DNA from: Halomonas jincaotanensis
Lineage (GTDB): Bacteria > Pseudomonadota > Gammaproteobacteria > Pseudomonadales > Halomonadaceae
Assembly (NCBI RefSeq): GCF_018448785.1
Contig: NZ_JAHCLU010000010.1
Span: 1 to 64,000, forward strand
Length of the DNA: 64,000 nucleotides
Reading direction: 5' to 3'
Position numbers and translations under genes: made by a program. Positions 15,713-26,866 of this stretch are shown one piece after another (within the stretch, counting starts at the first letter, position 1; every line of letters starts with the position of its first letter). Under the pieces are notes generated by a model. The model made no database searches, had not been told where the DNA came from, and saw only the letters and a list, made by a program, of their open reading frames with translations.

Positions 15713-18567
15713 CAACGGCGGATTGGCTGCTACCACTGCTCGTCGTCCTCCCCCTGGCCCTGGCCATCGCCGCCTTCCTGGGCCAGTTAACGGCGCGCCA
15801 ACAGGTCATCATCACCCTGATCGGGCTGGGACTCTGTGGGCTAGGGCTCCTGAGCGTCACCACCGAGATCACGCTGTGGTTGGGAGGCTGGGCGCCGCCA
15901 GTGGGCATCGCCTGGCAACTAGATACGCCTGCCAAATTGATGCTCGGTATGGTCGGGCTGCTGATGGGGCTGGCCAGTCTGGCACTGCTGGCCGAGCCGG
16001 ACAGCCAAAATGACCGCTACCTGTGGAGCCTGTGTTGGCTGCTGTGGGCGGCATTGAACGCCCTGCTGCTCTCCCGCGACCTCTTCAACCTCTACGTCAC
16101 CCTGGAGCTGATGTCGTTGGCGGCAGTGGGCTTGGTCAGCCGATCCCAGGAGGACCCTTACCACGTGGCGGCGATACGCTACCTGATGGCCTCGCTGCTG
16201 GGCTCGCTGCTCTACCTGCTGGGGGTCGCCCTGCTCTATGGCCAGTTCGGGCGGCTGGACCTGGGGCAGCTGGCGGCGGTTCTCGAGGACGGACCGGCTG
16301 CCCGCCTCGCCGCCCTGGCAATAACCCTGGGGCTATTGATCAAGGCGGCAATGGTGCCCCTGCACGGCTGGCTGCCAGCGGCTCACTCCCGGGCTCCGGC
16401 CCCGATCAGCGCCCTCCTCTCCGGGGCGGTGGTGGCCGCCGCCCTGATGGTGCTATGGCGGTTGTGGCTGGAGCCCTTCGCCGACCTCGGCACCCTGATG
16501 CGCCAGGCACTGGCCGCCCTCGGCGCCCTGGCCATGGTGTGGGGCGGCATCCAGGCCCTGCTGCAGAACCGACTCAAGCTGGTGATCGCCTGGTCGACGC
16601 TATCCCAAAGCGGGTACGCGCTGCTACTCCCGGCGCTTGCCGGCCCCGCCGCCTGGCAGAGCATCGGTGGGCAAGGGGCCCTGCTATTGCTGGTCGCCCA
16701 TGGCCTGGCCAAGGGCGGACTCTTTCTCGCCGCCGGCCGGCTTCATCACCGCTTCGGCCATGACCGTCTGGCGGGACTGTCCGGCAGCGCGGATCAAAAG
16801 CCGCTGCTCTGGGCGGTTATCGCGCTGGGCGGACTCTCCCTGATGGGGCTGCCGCCCAGCGGCGGCTTCATGGGCAAGTGGTGGCTGCTGCGCGCCGCCC
16901 TGGATGCCGGCCAGCCGCTGCTGGCCGTTGTGATGCTGCTGGGCACCCTGCTCACAGCCACCTGGCTGTGGCGCCTCGTTTCCATTGCTCTGGCGCCTTC
17001 CACCCAGCCAATTACGTCTGCGTTGCCCCCCGCCTCGGACAATTGGCGCGAGGCAACCCCGGCGCTGCTGCTCGTGGCACTGGCCTGGCTGGCTGGCCTT
17101 ATCGCCTTGGGCGGCGCCCCCGGGCTCTCGCTGGTTCTGCCGCGTTTTGATGCAGACCGGCTCGCCTGGCTGCTGCCGGCATTGCTGATCTGGCCGCTTG
17201 CCCTGGCCGCCGCTGAGTCGGGAAAGCAGTCGGGTGCTGTCACAGGCTCGCCCCGGGGGCTTTCCAAGCTGCTCGGTCTCACCGCCGCGGCCCACCTGAT
17301 TATCCTCCTGGCAGGAGACCTGTTCACCTTCTACCTGGGTGCCGCCTGGCTGGGCCTTGCGGGCTGGAGCCTGGTGCGCCTGGATGGGCCTGCGGCAGCC
17401 CGGCGCGCTGCCGCGGGATATCTTGCCATGATGATGATCGCCGAGGTGAGCCTACTGCTGGGCCTGACCCTGACCTGGCAGGCATCCGACTCGCTAGCTT
17501 TCAAGGATCTAGCCGCCACACAAGTACCGGCCTCAGCGCTGGTGGCCCTGGGCCTGGGGCTCGCCATCAAGGCGGGCGCTATCGGCGTGCATGCCTGGCT
17601 GCCACTAGCCCATCCAGTGGCGCCACCGGTCGCCAGCGCCGTGCTCTCAGGGCTGATGATCAAGGTGGGTGTGCTGGGGGGCGTGCTCCTGGTCCCCGGC
17701 ACAGCGCCAGAAAGCCGACTGGGTCTGGCGCTGGTCGTCGCAGGTCTTGGTGGAGCACTCTACGCCGCCCTGCGCGGGCTTGCCCAGGTTGCACCAAAGC
17801 CACTACTGGCCTGGTCCAGCGTCAGCCAGATGGGCCTGGCCACTTCCCTGTTGGGCCTCTACCAACTGGGCAGCCCGGCCGCCCTGCCGGCCCTGCTCGG
17901 CCTGGTGGCCGCCCACGCCCTGGCCAAGGCGGTGCTCTTCCTGGGCGCGGGGTTGGCAGGGCGCAGCACAACGAGGCGGTGGCTGCTGCTCGGCGCCCTG
18001 GTCCTGCCGGCCCTGACTCTCGCGGGGCTGCCACCCAGCGCCGGCATGGCGGTGAAAACCGGCATGGAAGAAGCGCTAGCCGAGGCGACGCTCGCTGCCT
18101 GGCCGGTCACGCTGAGCGGCGTGCTGACGGGCCTGCTGATGCTGCGGCTGTTCTGGCTGATGCATCGCGCCAGTGCGCCCGTGTGGGGCGGCGTTCCTCC
18201 CGGCTGGCTGCTGGCGGCGCTGTGGGGCCTGGGTTTGCTGGCCGCGCTATTGCCTTGGGCCTTTGTAGACGCGCCGAGGAATCTTCTGGCCTCGCCGGGC
18301 GGCTGGCTCAAGGCAATGTTGCCCGCATTGCTCGCCCTGGTAGTTGCGACCGCGCTGATGGTCGCCACGCCGCTGCATCGACGACTGGCGACACTGGGCT
18401 GGCGCCGTCGAGTGCAAGCCCGAGCACGCCGGCTCGCCGCCAGGCGAGCAGCACTGCGCTGGCGCTGGCGGCTACGCCGCGGCGATGCCTGGCTAATGCC
18501 CTGGCCCGCCTTCGGCGTCTGCCTGGGGCTGACCGCCCTGTTGCTGGGCCTGGCCGGGCTGGTGTAA
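15709..18567 (+). CDS. Double MrpD/NuoM-like proton-channel subunit
   Basis: A 952-residue membrane protein made of two antiporter-like modules in tandem, each resembling MrpD/NuoL/M/N. Module 1 (about 1-480) has SRDLFNLYVTLELMSLAAVG with Glu133, the half-channel lysine Lys212 in LLIKAAMVPLHGWLPAAHS, and later LLVAHGLAKGGLFLAAGR. Module 2 (about 520-900) has GDLFTFYLGAAWLGLAGW, Lys621 in LAIKAGAIGVHAWLPLAHP and AAHALAKAVLFLGAG. The Glu of module 1 aligns with Ala546 in module 2. A basic Arg-rich stretch (about 900-930) precedes the last helix. Canonical Mrp systems encode MrpA and MrpD separately; here the two channel modules are one chain. Confidence 0.82.
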   Translation: MTTADWLLPLLVVLPLALAIAAFLGQLTARQQVIITLIGLGLCGLGLLSVTTEITLWLGGWAPPVGIAWQLDTPAKLMLGMVGLLMGLASLALLAEPDSQNDRYLWSLCWLLWAALNALLLSRDLFNLYVTLELMSLAAVGLVSRSQEDPYHVAAIRYLMASLLGSLLYLLGVALLYGQFGRLDLGQLAAVLEDGPAARLAALAITLGLLIKAAMVPLHGWLPAAHSRAPAPISALLSGAVVAAALMVLWRLWLEPFADLGTLMRQALAALGALAMVWGGIQALLQNRLKLVIAWSTLSQSGYALLLPALAGPAAWQSIGGQGALLLLVAHGLAKGGLFLAAGRLHHRFGHDRLAGLSGSADQKPLLWAVIALGGLSLMGLPPSGGFMGKWWLLRAALDAGQPLLAVVMLLGTLLTATWLWRLVSIALAPSTQPITSALPPASDNWREATPALLLVALAWLAGLIALGGAPGLSLVLPRFDADRLAWLLPALLIWPLALAAAESGKQSGAVTGSPRGLSKLLGLTAAAHLIILLAGDLFTFYLGAAWLGLAGWSLVRLDGPAAARRAAAGYLAMMMIAEVSLLLGLTLTWQASDSLAFKDLAATQVPASALVALGLGLAIKAGAIGVHAWLPLAHPVAPPVASAVLSGLMIKVGVLGGVLLVPGTAPESRLGLALVVAGLGGALYAALRGLAQVAPKPLLAWSSVSQMGLATSLLGLYQLGSPAALPALLGLVAAHALAKAVLFLGAGLAGRSTTRRWLLLGALVLPALTLAGLPPSAGMAVKTGMEEALAEATLAAWPVTLSGVLTGLLMLRLFWLMHRASAPVWGGVPPGWLLAALWGLGLLAALLPWAFVDAPRNLLASPGGWLKAMLPALLALVVATALMVATPLHRRLATLGWRRRVQARARRLAARRAALRWRWRLRRGDAWLMPWPAFGVCLGLTALLLGLAGLV

Positions 18568-18582
18568 ACGCGTTTCCCTCTA

Positions 18583-21027
<2,445 letters not shown>

Positions 21028-21043
21028 CACCACGGCAAGTGGG

Positions 21044-21712
21044 TCACGCCTGACGCGGCGCGACGCCACATCCCTTGAGAATGACCTGGGTCAGAAAACC
21101 GGTGATGGCCTCCACGTCATTGTCCGTCAGCGTGTCCTTGTCGGTGATGCCGAGTACCTGGGCCTCGAAATCGGCATAGTGCTGGGTGGCCGACCAGATC
21201 AGGAAGATCAACCAGACAGGATCGACCGGGTCCATCAATCCGCGTGCGCTCCATTGCTCGAAAATCAGCGCTCGCGCCTGAACCCAGTCGCGCATTTCGC
21301 CACGCAGATAGTACTGAAGAAAGGGCGCACCGCCTATGATTTCGGCGGCGAAGAGCCGCGAACCTTCGGGGTGACGACGAGACAGCTGCATCTTGCTGCG
21401 AATGAAACCTTCGAGGACGTCCGCAGGGTCGTCCTCCACCGAGATATCATCCAGCAGGGCATTCCAGCGCGCCATCATACGCTCCAGCAAGCGGACATAG
21501 AGGCCACGCTTGCTGCCCATGTAATACAGCACGTTCGACTTGGGCAAGCCCGCTTCGTGGGCGATGGCCTGAAGGCTGGCGCCACGATAGCCGTGCCCAG
21601 CAAAGATCCGTTCGGCAGCAGCAAGAATCTCGCGCTCGTTTCGCTCTCGGATCGCGCCGTTGGCTTCGCTTTTTTCTCCGTCCCCTGCAAAGGGCGTCTT
21701 GCGTGGTGTCAT
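21044..21712 (-). CDS. rutR: TetR-family regulator, RutR-like
   Basis: A 222-residue regulator. The N-terminal helix-turn-helix (REILAAAERIFAGHGYRGAS, IAHEAGLPKSNVLYYMGSKRGLY) is followed by a YcdC/RutR-type C-terminal domain (SRLFAAEIIGGAPFLQYYLR, DPVWLIFLIWSATQHYADFE). E. coli RutR senses uracil and thymine and controls pyrimidine and purine catabolism. Here it is divergent to xdhABC, and a site matching the known RutR box lies between them. The ATG at 21712 gives the normal length; upstream residues in the open frame look non-coding. The effector here could be a purine rather than a pyrimidine, which the sequence does not decide. Confidence 0.85.
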   Translation of the reverse strand: MTPRKTPFAGDGEKSEANGAIRERNEREILAAAERIFAGHGYRGASLQAIAHEAGLPKSNVLYYMGSKRGLYVRLLERMMARWNALLDDISVEDDPADVLEGFIRSKMQLSRRHPEGSRLFAAEIIGGAPFLQYYLRGEMRDWVQARALIFEQWSARGLMDPVDPVWLIFLIWSATQHYADFEAQVLGITDKDTLTDNDVEAITGFLTQVILKGCGVAPRQA

Positions 21713-21847
21713 CGACTGTGGCCTCACTACCCTGACGGGGCGTTGCGATGGCCCGGGAGGGACAAGTGACGGCGATAGTGCCCCACCCCGCCGCGGCGTG
21801 CAAACGACCTTGCAAAGCCTCCTGTTTTGAACCAAGCTTGAAACATC

Positions 21848-21863
21848 CTGACCACATGGTCAG
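21848..21863. promoter_or_regulatory. RutR-type operator upstream of xdhA
   Basis: CTGACCACATGGTCAG is a perfect inverted repeat of seven bases around a two-base spacer. It matches the established RutR consensus TTGACCAnnTGGTCAA in every position except the outermost base on each side. It ends 20 bases before the xdhA start codon, so binding would block transcription or initiation of xdhABC. Confidence 0.75.
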
Positions 21864-21883
21864 CTCAGAACAAGAGACCGGCC

Positions 21884-23374
21884 ATGATCGACTTTCTGCT
21901 CAACGGCCAGCCACGTCACTTCGCGGCTTCCCCCGATACCAGCGTGCTCGAGCTGTTACGCGAGGGCCTCGGCCAGACCGGCACCAAGGAAGGTTGCGCC
22001 TCCGGCGACTGCGGGGCCTGTACGGTGGCCATCGGCGAGACCGGCCCCGGCGGCCAGGTTCGCTACCACAGTGCCAACGCCTGCATCACGCCCGCCCATC
22101 AATTGCAGGGTCGGCAGCTGGTCACCGTCGAGGGCCTGGCTCAGGGCGTCACCCTGCACCCCGCCCAGGCGGCCATGGTCGAATGCCACGCCAGTCAGTG
22201 CGGCTTCTGCACCCCGGGCATCGTGATGTCGCTGTTCACGCTTTATGAAAACAAGCACGAGGGCGAGACAACGTCCCCGGCGCCGCTGACCCCGCAGCGT
22301 CTCGAGGCGGCACTGGGCGGCAACCTCTGCCGCTGCACCGGCTACCGGCCGATTCGCGACGCCGCCCTCTCCATGAACGAGTATCCTGAGCAGCCCCCGC
22401 CATGGCGGGATGCGGCAGCGCCGGCCCCCAAGGCCGAGGATGCCGATGCCGCCTTCGCCCAGCCACGGACCCTCGCCGAGCTGGTCGAGCTGCGTCGCCG
22501 TTATCCCGAGGCGCCGATCGTCGCCGGCGGCACCGACCTGTGGCTCGAGGTCACCCAGCGCCTGGCCCGCTTCCAGCGCGTGGTCGACGTCACGCGCGTC
22601 GCCGAACTCCAGGTCATCGAGGCAACCACCCTGGAGGACGGCCGCGAGGGCTGGTGGATCGGCGCCGCCGTGACCTACTCGCGCCTGGAACCGCTGCTCG
22701 AAGAGCACCATGAGGCCTTCGCCCACCTGCTGCACCGCCTGGGCTCGGCCCAGGTGCGCAACCGCGGCACCCTGGGAGGCAACATCGCCAACGCCTCGCC
22801 CATCGGCGACACCCCGCCGGTGCTGCTGGCCCTGGGCTCCCGGCTGTGGCTAGCCGGTCCGGAGGGTGAGCGCGAGCTGCCCCTCGACGCCTTCTTCCTC
22901 GACTACAAGAAGACCGCGCTGAATCAGGACAAAGAGCACGAAGGTGAGGTAATCCGGGCGATCTTCCTGCCGCGTCCCGAGCCAGGCCGACACCTCAGGG
23001 TCTGGAAGCTGTCCAAGCGGCGTGAGGACGACATTTCCGCGGTGCTCGGCGCTTTCAGCTGGCGGCTCGAGGATGGCGTGATGCGCGATGTGCGCCTGGC
23101 CTTCGGTGGCATGGCGTCGACGCCCAAGCGGGCCGTCGCGGCCGAGGCTGCTCTCGAGGGACAGGCGCCGTCCCCCGGCGCCTTCCAGGCCGCGAGACTG
23201 GCGCTGGCGCAAGACTTCCAGCCGATGAGCGATGTGCGCGGCAGCGCCCACTACCGCCGGCTCTCCGCTGCCAACCTGCTTGAGCGCCTGCGTCTGGTCC
23301 TTCTCGGCGACGGCCAGGCGCAGCAGGGCGACCACACTGACCGGGATGTGATGCTCCATGCGTACGCTCACTAG
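21884..23374 (+). CDS. xdhA: Xanthine dehydrogenase small subunit (2Fe-2S and FAD)
   Basis: A 496-residue subunit that passes electrons from the molybdenum centre to NAD+. N-terminal [2Fe-2S] ferredoxin domain with Cys38, Cys43, Cys46 and Cys67; second [2Fe-2S] domain with Cys106, Cys109, Cys149 and Cys151 (QCGFC, GNLCRCTGY); then a CO-dehydrogenase-type FAD domain (PIVAGGTDLWLEVTQ, RNRGTLGGNIANASPIGDTPP) and a C-terminal FAD-domain tail. It has the full length of bacterial XdhA. It overlaps xdhB by 17 bases. Confidence 0.95.
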   Translation: MIDFLLNGQPRHFAASPDTSVLELLREGLGQTGTKEGCASGDCGACTVAIGETGPGGQVRYHSANACITPAHQLQGRQLVTVEGLAQGVTLHPAQAAMVECHASQCGFCTPGIVMSLFTLYENKHEGETTSPAPLTPQRLEAALGGNLCRCTGYRPIRDAALSMNEYPEQPPPWRDAAAPAPKAEDADAAFAQPRTLAELVELRRRYPEAPIVAGGTDLWLEVTQRLARFQRVVDVTRVAELQVIEATTLEDGREGWWIGAAVTYSRLEPLLEEHHEAFAHLLHRLGSAQVRNRGTLGGNIANASPIGDTPPVLLALGSRLWLAGPEGERELPLDAFFLDYKKTALNQDKEHEGEVIRAIFLPRPEPGRHLRVWKLSKRREDDISAVLGAFSWRLEDGVMRDVRLAFGGMASTPKRAVAAEAALEGQAPSPGAFQAARLALAQDFQPMSDVRGSAHYRRLSAANLLERLRLVLLGDGQAQQGDHTDRDVMLHAYAH

Positions 23375-25973
23375 GCTTTTTAAGGCGCCCGAAGCCGCGC
23401 CGAACAAGGCGTCCGAAGATACGCCGACTCAGGCGCACGAAGACGCGTCGACTGAGGCGCACGATGCCTTGACGGAAGAGAACACCGAGGCAAACATTGA
23501 TGTGGCAGCGGAATCGACCCGGGTCCGCGAGGCCCAGCAAGGGCGGATAAAGGGCGACGGTCCCCTCGCCCGTGAGGTCGAGGCCGCCGCTTCCCGCGGT
23601 GGTGCCGGCAGCGCCCTGGCCCACGAGAGTGCGGTAAAACACGTTACCGGCCGCGCTGCCTATATCGATGACATCAAGGCCCCGGCCGACACCCTGCATG
23701 TCGCCCTCGGCCTCTCCCCGGTCGCCCACGGCAGCTTGACCCGGCTGGACCTGGACAAGGTGCGCGCAATGCCGGGCGTGGTCGACGTGGTCGGTTTTCA
23801 CGAGGTGCCCGGTCATACCGATATCGGCCCGGTCTTTCCGGGCGATCCGATCTTCCTCGAACACGAGATCAGCTACCTCGGCCAGGTACTCTTCGCCGTG
23901 GCGGCCGAGAGCCAGCGTGCTGCCCGCGAAGCGGTGAAAACTGCACTCGACACCGGCGTGGTAGAGATCGACGAGAAGCCCGCCAACCTCGACCCGGTGG
24001 CGGCCGCCGAGCGCGGCGAGTTCGTGCGCCCTACCCATGTGCAGCAGCGCGGCGACTGGGAACAGGCCCTGGAAAGCGCCACCCATTTCATTGAGGGCGA
24101 GCAATTCGTCGGTGGTCAGGAACACTTCTATCTGGAAGGCCAGGCCTGCCTGGTGCTGCCCACCGAGGACGAAGGGGTCATCGTTCATACCTCCAACCAG
24201 CACCCCAGCGAGACCCAGAAACTGGTCGCCGAGGTGCTGGGCATCCCCTTCCATGCGGTCACCGTGGAGGTACGCCGCATGGGTGGCGGCTTCGGCGGCA
24301 AGGAGACCCAGGCCTCGCCTTGGGCCTGCATCGCGGCGCTGATTGCCCGGCGTACCGGCCGCGCCGCGCGTGTGTGCCTGCCGCGTGCTGAGGACATGCA
24401 CGTCACCGGTAAACGCCACCCCTTTCATAACCGCTATCGCCTGGGCGTCGATGCCGAGGGCGTAATCCAGGGCGGCGAGATCACCCTGATCGGCGATTGC
24501 GGCTACTCCCCGGATCTTTCGGACGCCATCGTCGACCGTGCGATGTTTCACGCCGACAACGCCTATTCTCTCGGCGAGGCGCGGGTCACCGGCCACCGGG
24601 CGCGTACCCACACCGCGTCCAACACCGCCTTCCGCGGCTTCGGCGGCCCCCAGGGCATGATGGCGATCGAGGCGGCCGTGGACGACATCGCTCGGCGTGT
24701 CGGCGAGGATCCGCTGACGATCCGCAAGCGCAATCTCTACCGGGCCGGTCGCGACGTCACCCGCCGGGATATTACCCATTATGGCCAGACCGTGGAGCAG
24801 GTTGCACTGCTGCACCATGTCGTCGAGCGGCTCGAGGCAAGCAGCGACTACTGGTCGCGCCGCCGGGATATCACCGCCTTCAATGCCACAAGCCCCGTGA
24901 TTCGCAAGGGACTGGCGCTGACGCCGGTGAAGTTCGGCATCTCCTTCACCGCCAAGCACCTCAACCAGGCGGGGGCCCTGCTGCACGTCTATACCGACGG
25001 CAGCGTGCAGATCAATCACGGCGGCACCGAGATGGGACAGGGCCTGCACACCAAGATCTGCCAGGTGGTGGCGCGCGAACTGTCGCTCGATGCCGACAGC
25101 GTGCGCATCACCGCCACACGTACCGACAAGGTGCCCAACACCTCACCCACCGCCGCCTCCAGCGGCGCCGATCTCAACGGCATGGCCGCCCGTGACGCCT
25201 GCCTGAAGCTCAAGGAAAGGCTATTCGACTTTGCCAGTGAGCACTTCTTCGCCGAGTTCGGTGGCCTCGACCGCGAGGGCATGCACCTGAAGGCCGGCCA
25301 CCTGGTGGCAGGCGTTGGCGAGAGCGAGCGGCGCATTCCCTGGGGCGAGCTGGTGCAGGCCGCCTACCTCGGTCGGGTGTCGCTCTCAGAGAAGGGCTTC
25401 TATGCCACCCCGCTGATCCACTACGATCGTGAGACCGGCCAGGGACGCCCCTTCTACTACTTCGCTTATGGGGCGGCCGTTGCCGAAGTCAGCGTCGACA
25501 CCCTGACCGGCGAGCATCAGGTCGATCGCGTCGACATTCTTCATGATGTGGGCGATTCCCTGAATCCGGCCATCGATCTCGGTCAGATCGAGGGTGGCTT
25601 CATCCAAGGCATGGGCTGGCTGACCAGCGAAGAACTCAAGTGGAATGACGCCGGCCGGCTGATCTCCGACGGTCCGGCCACCTACAAGATCCCCACCTTC
25701 GGCGACCTACCGCCGGTGTTCAACGTCGAGCTGCTCCAGGGCCATCCCAATTCCATGGCCAGCATCTACCGTTCCAAGGCAGTGGGTGAGCCGCCCTTCA
25801 TGCTCGCCATCTCGGTGTGGTCGGCGCTGCGCGATGCGCTAGCAAGCCTGGCCGACTACCGAGAGGCCCCACGGCTCGATACCCCGGCGACGCCAGAGCG
25901 GATACTGCTGGCCGCCGAGGCGCTGCGTGCCGGCCAGGTTCCCCGGCCGCTGGACAAGGGTGAGCCTCGATGA
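23358..25973 (+). CDS. xdhB: Xanthine dehydrogenase molybdopterin-binding large subunit
   Basis: An 871-residue subunit that hydroxylates hypoxanthine and xanthine. After an unusual ~80-residue extension the family sequence starts at HESAVKHVTGRAAYIDDIKAP; later come RMGGGFGGKETQ (molybdopterin binding), NTAFRGFGGPQGM, NHGGTEMGQGLHTK, and KAVGEPPFMLAISVW with the catalytic Glu. The extension holds four 24-base repeats (residues about 9-41: SEDTPTQAHEDASTEAHD). Ordinary XdhB proteins start near HESA, so the extension is an added element or translation starts downstream. xdhC follows with ATGA overlap. Confidence 0.93.
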   Translation: MRTLTRLFKAPEAAPNKASEDTPTQAHEDASTEAHDALTEENTEANIDVAAESTRVREAQQGRIKGDGPLAREVEAAASRGGAGSALAHESAVKHVTGRAAYIDDIKAPADTLHVALGLSPVAHGSLTRLDLDKVRAMPGVVDVVGFHEVPGHTDIGPVFPGDPIFLEHEISYLGQVLFAVAAESQRAAREAVKTALDTGVVEIDEKPANLDPVAAAERGEFVRPTHVQQRGDWEQALESATHFIEGEQFVGGQEHFYLEGQACLVLPTEDEGVIVHTSNQHPSETQKLVAEVLGIPFHAVTVEVRRMGGGFGGKETQASPWACIAALIARRTGRAARVCLPRAEDMHVTGKRHPFHNRYRLGVDAEGVIQGGEITLIGDCGYSPDLSDAIVDRAMFHADNAYSLGEARVTGHRARTHTASNTAFRGFGGPQGMMAIEAAVDDIARRVGEDPLTIRKRNLYRAGRDVTRRDITHYGQTVEQVALLHHVVERLEASSDYWSRRRDITAFNATSPVIRKGLALTPVKFGISFTAKHLNQAGALLHVYTDGSVQINHGGTEMGQGLHTKICQVVARELSLDADSVRITATRTDKVPNTSPTAASSGADLNGMAARDACLKLKERLFDFASEHFFAEFGGLDREGMHLKAGHLVAGVGESERRIPWGELVQAAYLGRVSLSEKGFYATPLIHYDRETGQGRPFYYFAYGAAVAEVSVDTLTGEHQVDRVDILHDVGDSLNPAIDLGQIEGGFIQGMGWLTSEELKWNDAGRLISDGPATYKIPTFGDLPPVFNVELLQGHPNSMASIYRSKAVGEPPFMLAISVWSALRDALASLADYREAPRLDTPATPERILLAAEALRAGQVPRPLDKGEPR
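23383..23478 (+). repeat. Four tandem 24-base repeats in the xdhB 5' end
   Basis: Units begin at 23383, 23407, 23431 and 23455; units 2 and 3 differ at a few positions and units 1 and 4 are more diverged. Each keeps AGGCG followed by CCGAAG or ACGA. The length is a multiple of three, so copy changes keep the xdhB frame. They encode an acidic, Ala/Thr/Glu/His-rich eight-residue repeat. Confidence 0.75.
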
Positions 25974-26857
25974 CGACCGCGCCTCCCTGGGACATGCGCC
26001 CCGAGAGCTGGCATGCCGCCCTGCACCGACTGCAGCGTGAGGGCGTGCCCCATGCCCTGGCCACCCAGGTGACCAGCGCCGGCTCCACGCCACGGGAACC
26101 CGGGGCACGGATGGCGATCACCGCCGACGCGGTCTACGACACCCTGGGCGGTGGCACCTTCGAGTACCAGGTGATCGAGGCGGCCCAGAAGCGCCTGGCG
26201 GGCATTGAGGGAAGGGCCGTGGCCGGCATGACCCTCGAGGCCTTTAGCCTCGGGGGACGCAGTGGCCAGTGCTGCGGCGGCTTCGTCAACGTGCTGCTCG
26301 AAGTCTTCCCGGGCAGTACCACGACGCTCGCCATCTTCGGCGCGGGGCATGTGGGCCGGGAACTGGTGCGCCTGGCCGCCCCGCTGCCCTGGCGAGTCCT
26401 GTGGCATGACAGCCGCGACGGCGTCTTCCCCGACTGGGCCGAGCTGCAGCCGCGTCTAACCTGTCGCCACGCAGCGGACTCGCGAGCCGCCGTGGCTACA
26501 CTGCCCGTGAACAGCCACGCGTTGGTGTTGACCCATGACCACGCCGAGGACCGCGAGCTGATCGATGCCCTGCTCGCCCGCGGCGATACGGCCTCGCTGG
26601 GTCTGATCGGCTCAAGGAGCAAGTGGGCCAGTTTTCGCTCGCGGCTCACCGATGCGGGACACGACGAAGCGACGCTGGCCACGGTGCGCTGCCCCATCGG
26701 CACGGCAAGTGGTGGCACCGGAGGCGACAAGACCCCCTATGCCATCGCTATCGCCGCCATCGCCGAGCTGTTGCCACTGGTCGAGTCGCCCGAACGAGGC
26801 GATCAACGCGGACTGAAACCAGACGAACTACGCGCCGCACTGAAATCCGAACGATGA
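25970..26857 (+). CDS. xdhC: Xanthine dehydrogenase accessory protein XdhC
   Basis: A 295-residue XdhC/CoxI-family protein that binds molybdenum cofactor, promotes its sulfuration and delivers it to XdhB. Seen: the N-terminal PHALATQVTSAGSTPREPGARM, the conserved GGRSGQCCGGFVNVLLE with paired Cys, a Rossmann region LAIFGAGHVGRELVRLA, ALVLTHDHAEDRELI and the C-terminal GLIGSRSKWASFRSRL and PIGTASGG. Gene order xdhABC with an ATGA overlap is the standard operon. Confidence 0.93.
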   Translation: MTTAPPWDMRPESWHAALHRLQREGVPHALATQVTSAGSTPREPGARMAITADAVYDTLGGGTFEYQVIEAAQKRLAGIEGRAVAGMTLEAFSLGGRSGQCCGGFVNVLLEVFPGSTTTLAIFGAGHVGRELVRLAAPLPWRVLWHDSRDGVFPDWAELQPRLTCRHAADSRAAVATLPVNSHALVLTHDHAEDRELIDALLARGDTASLGLIGSRSKWASFRSRLTDAGHDEATLATVRCPIGTASGGTGGDKTPYAIAIAAIAELLPLVESPERGDQRGLKPDELRAALKSER

Positions 26858-26866
26858 GCCCTGAAT

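Noticed and set aside
23055..25049. Minus-strand 664-residue frame opposite xdhB
   Set aside because: Antisense of a well-conserved coding frame; His/Gly-rich translation typical of reversed GC-rich genes.
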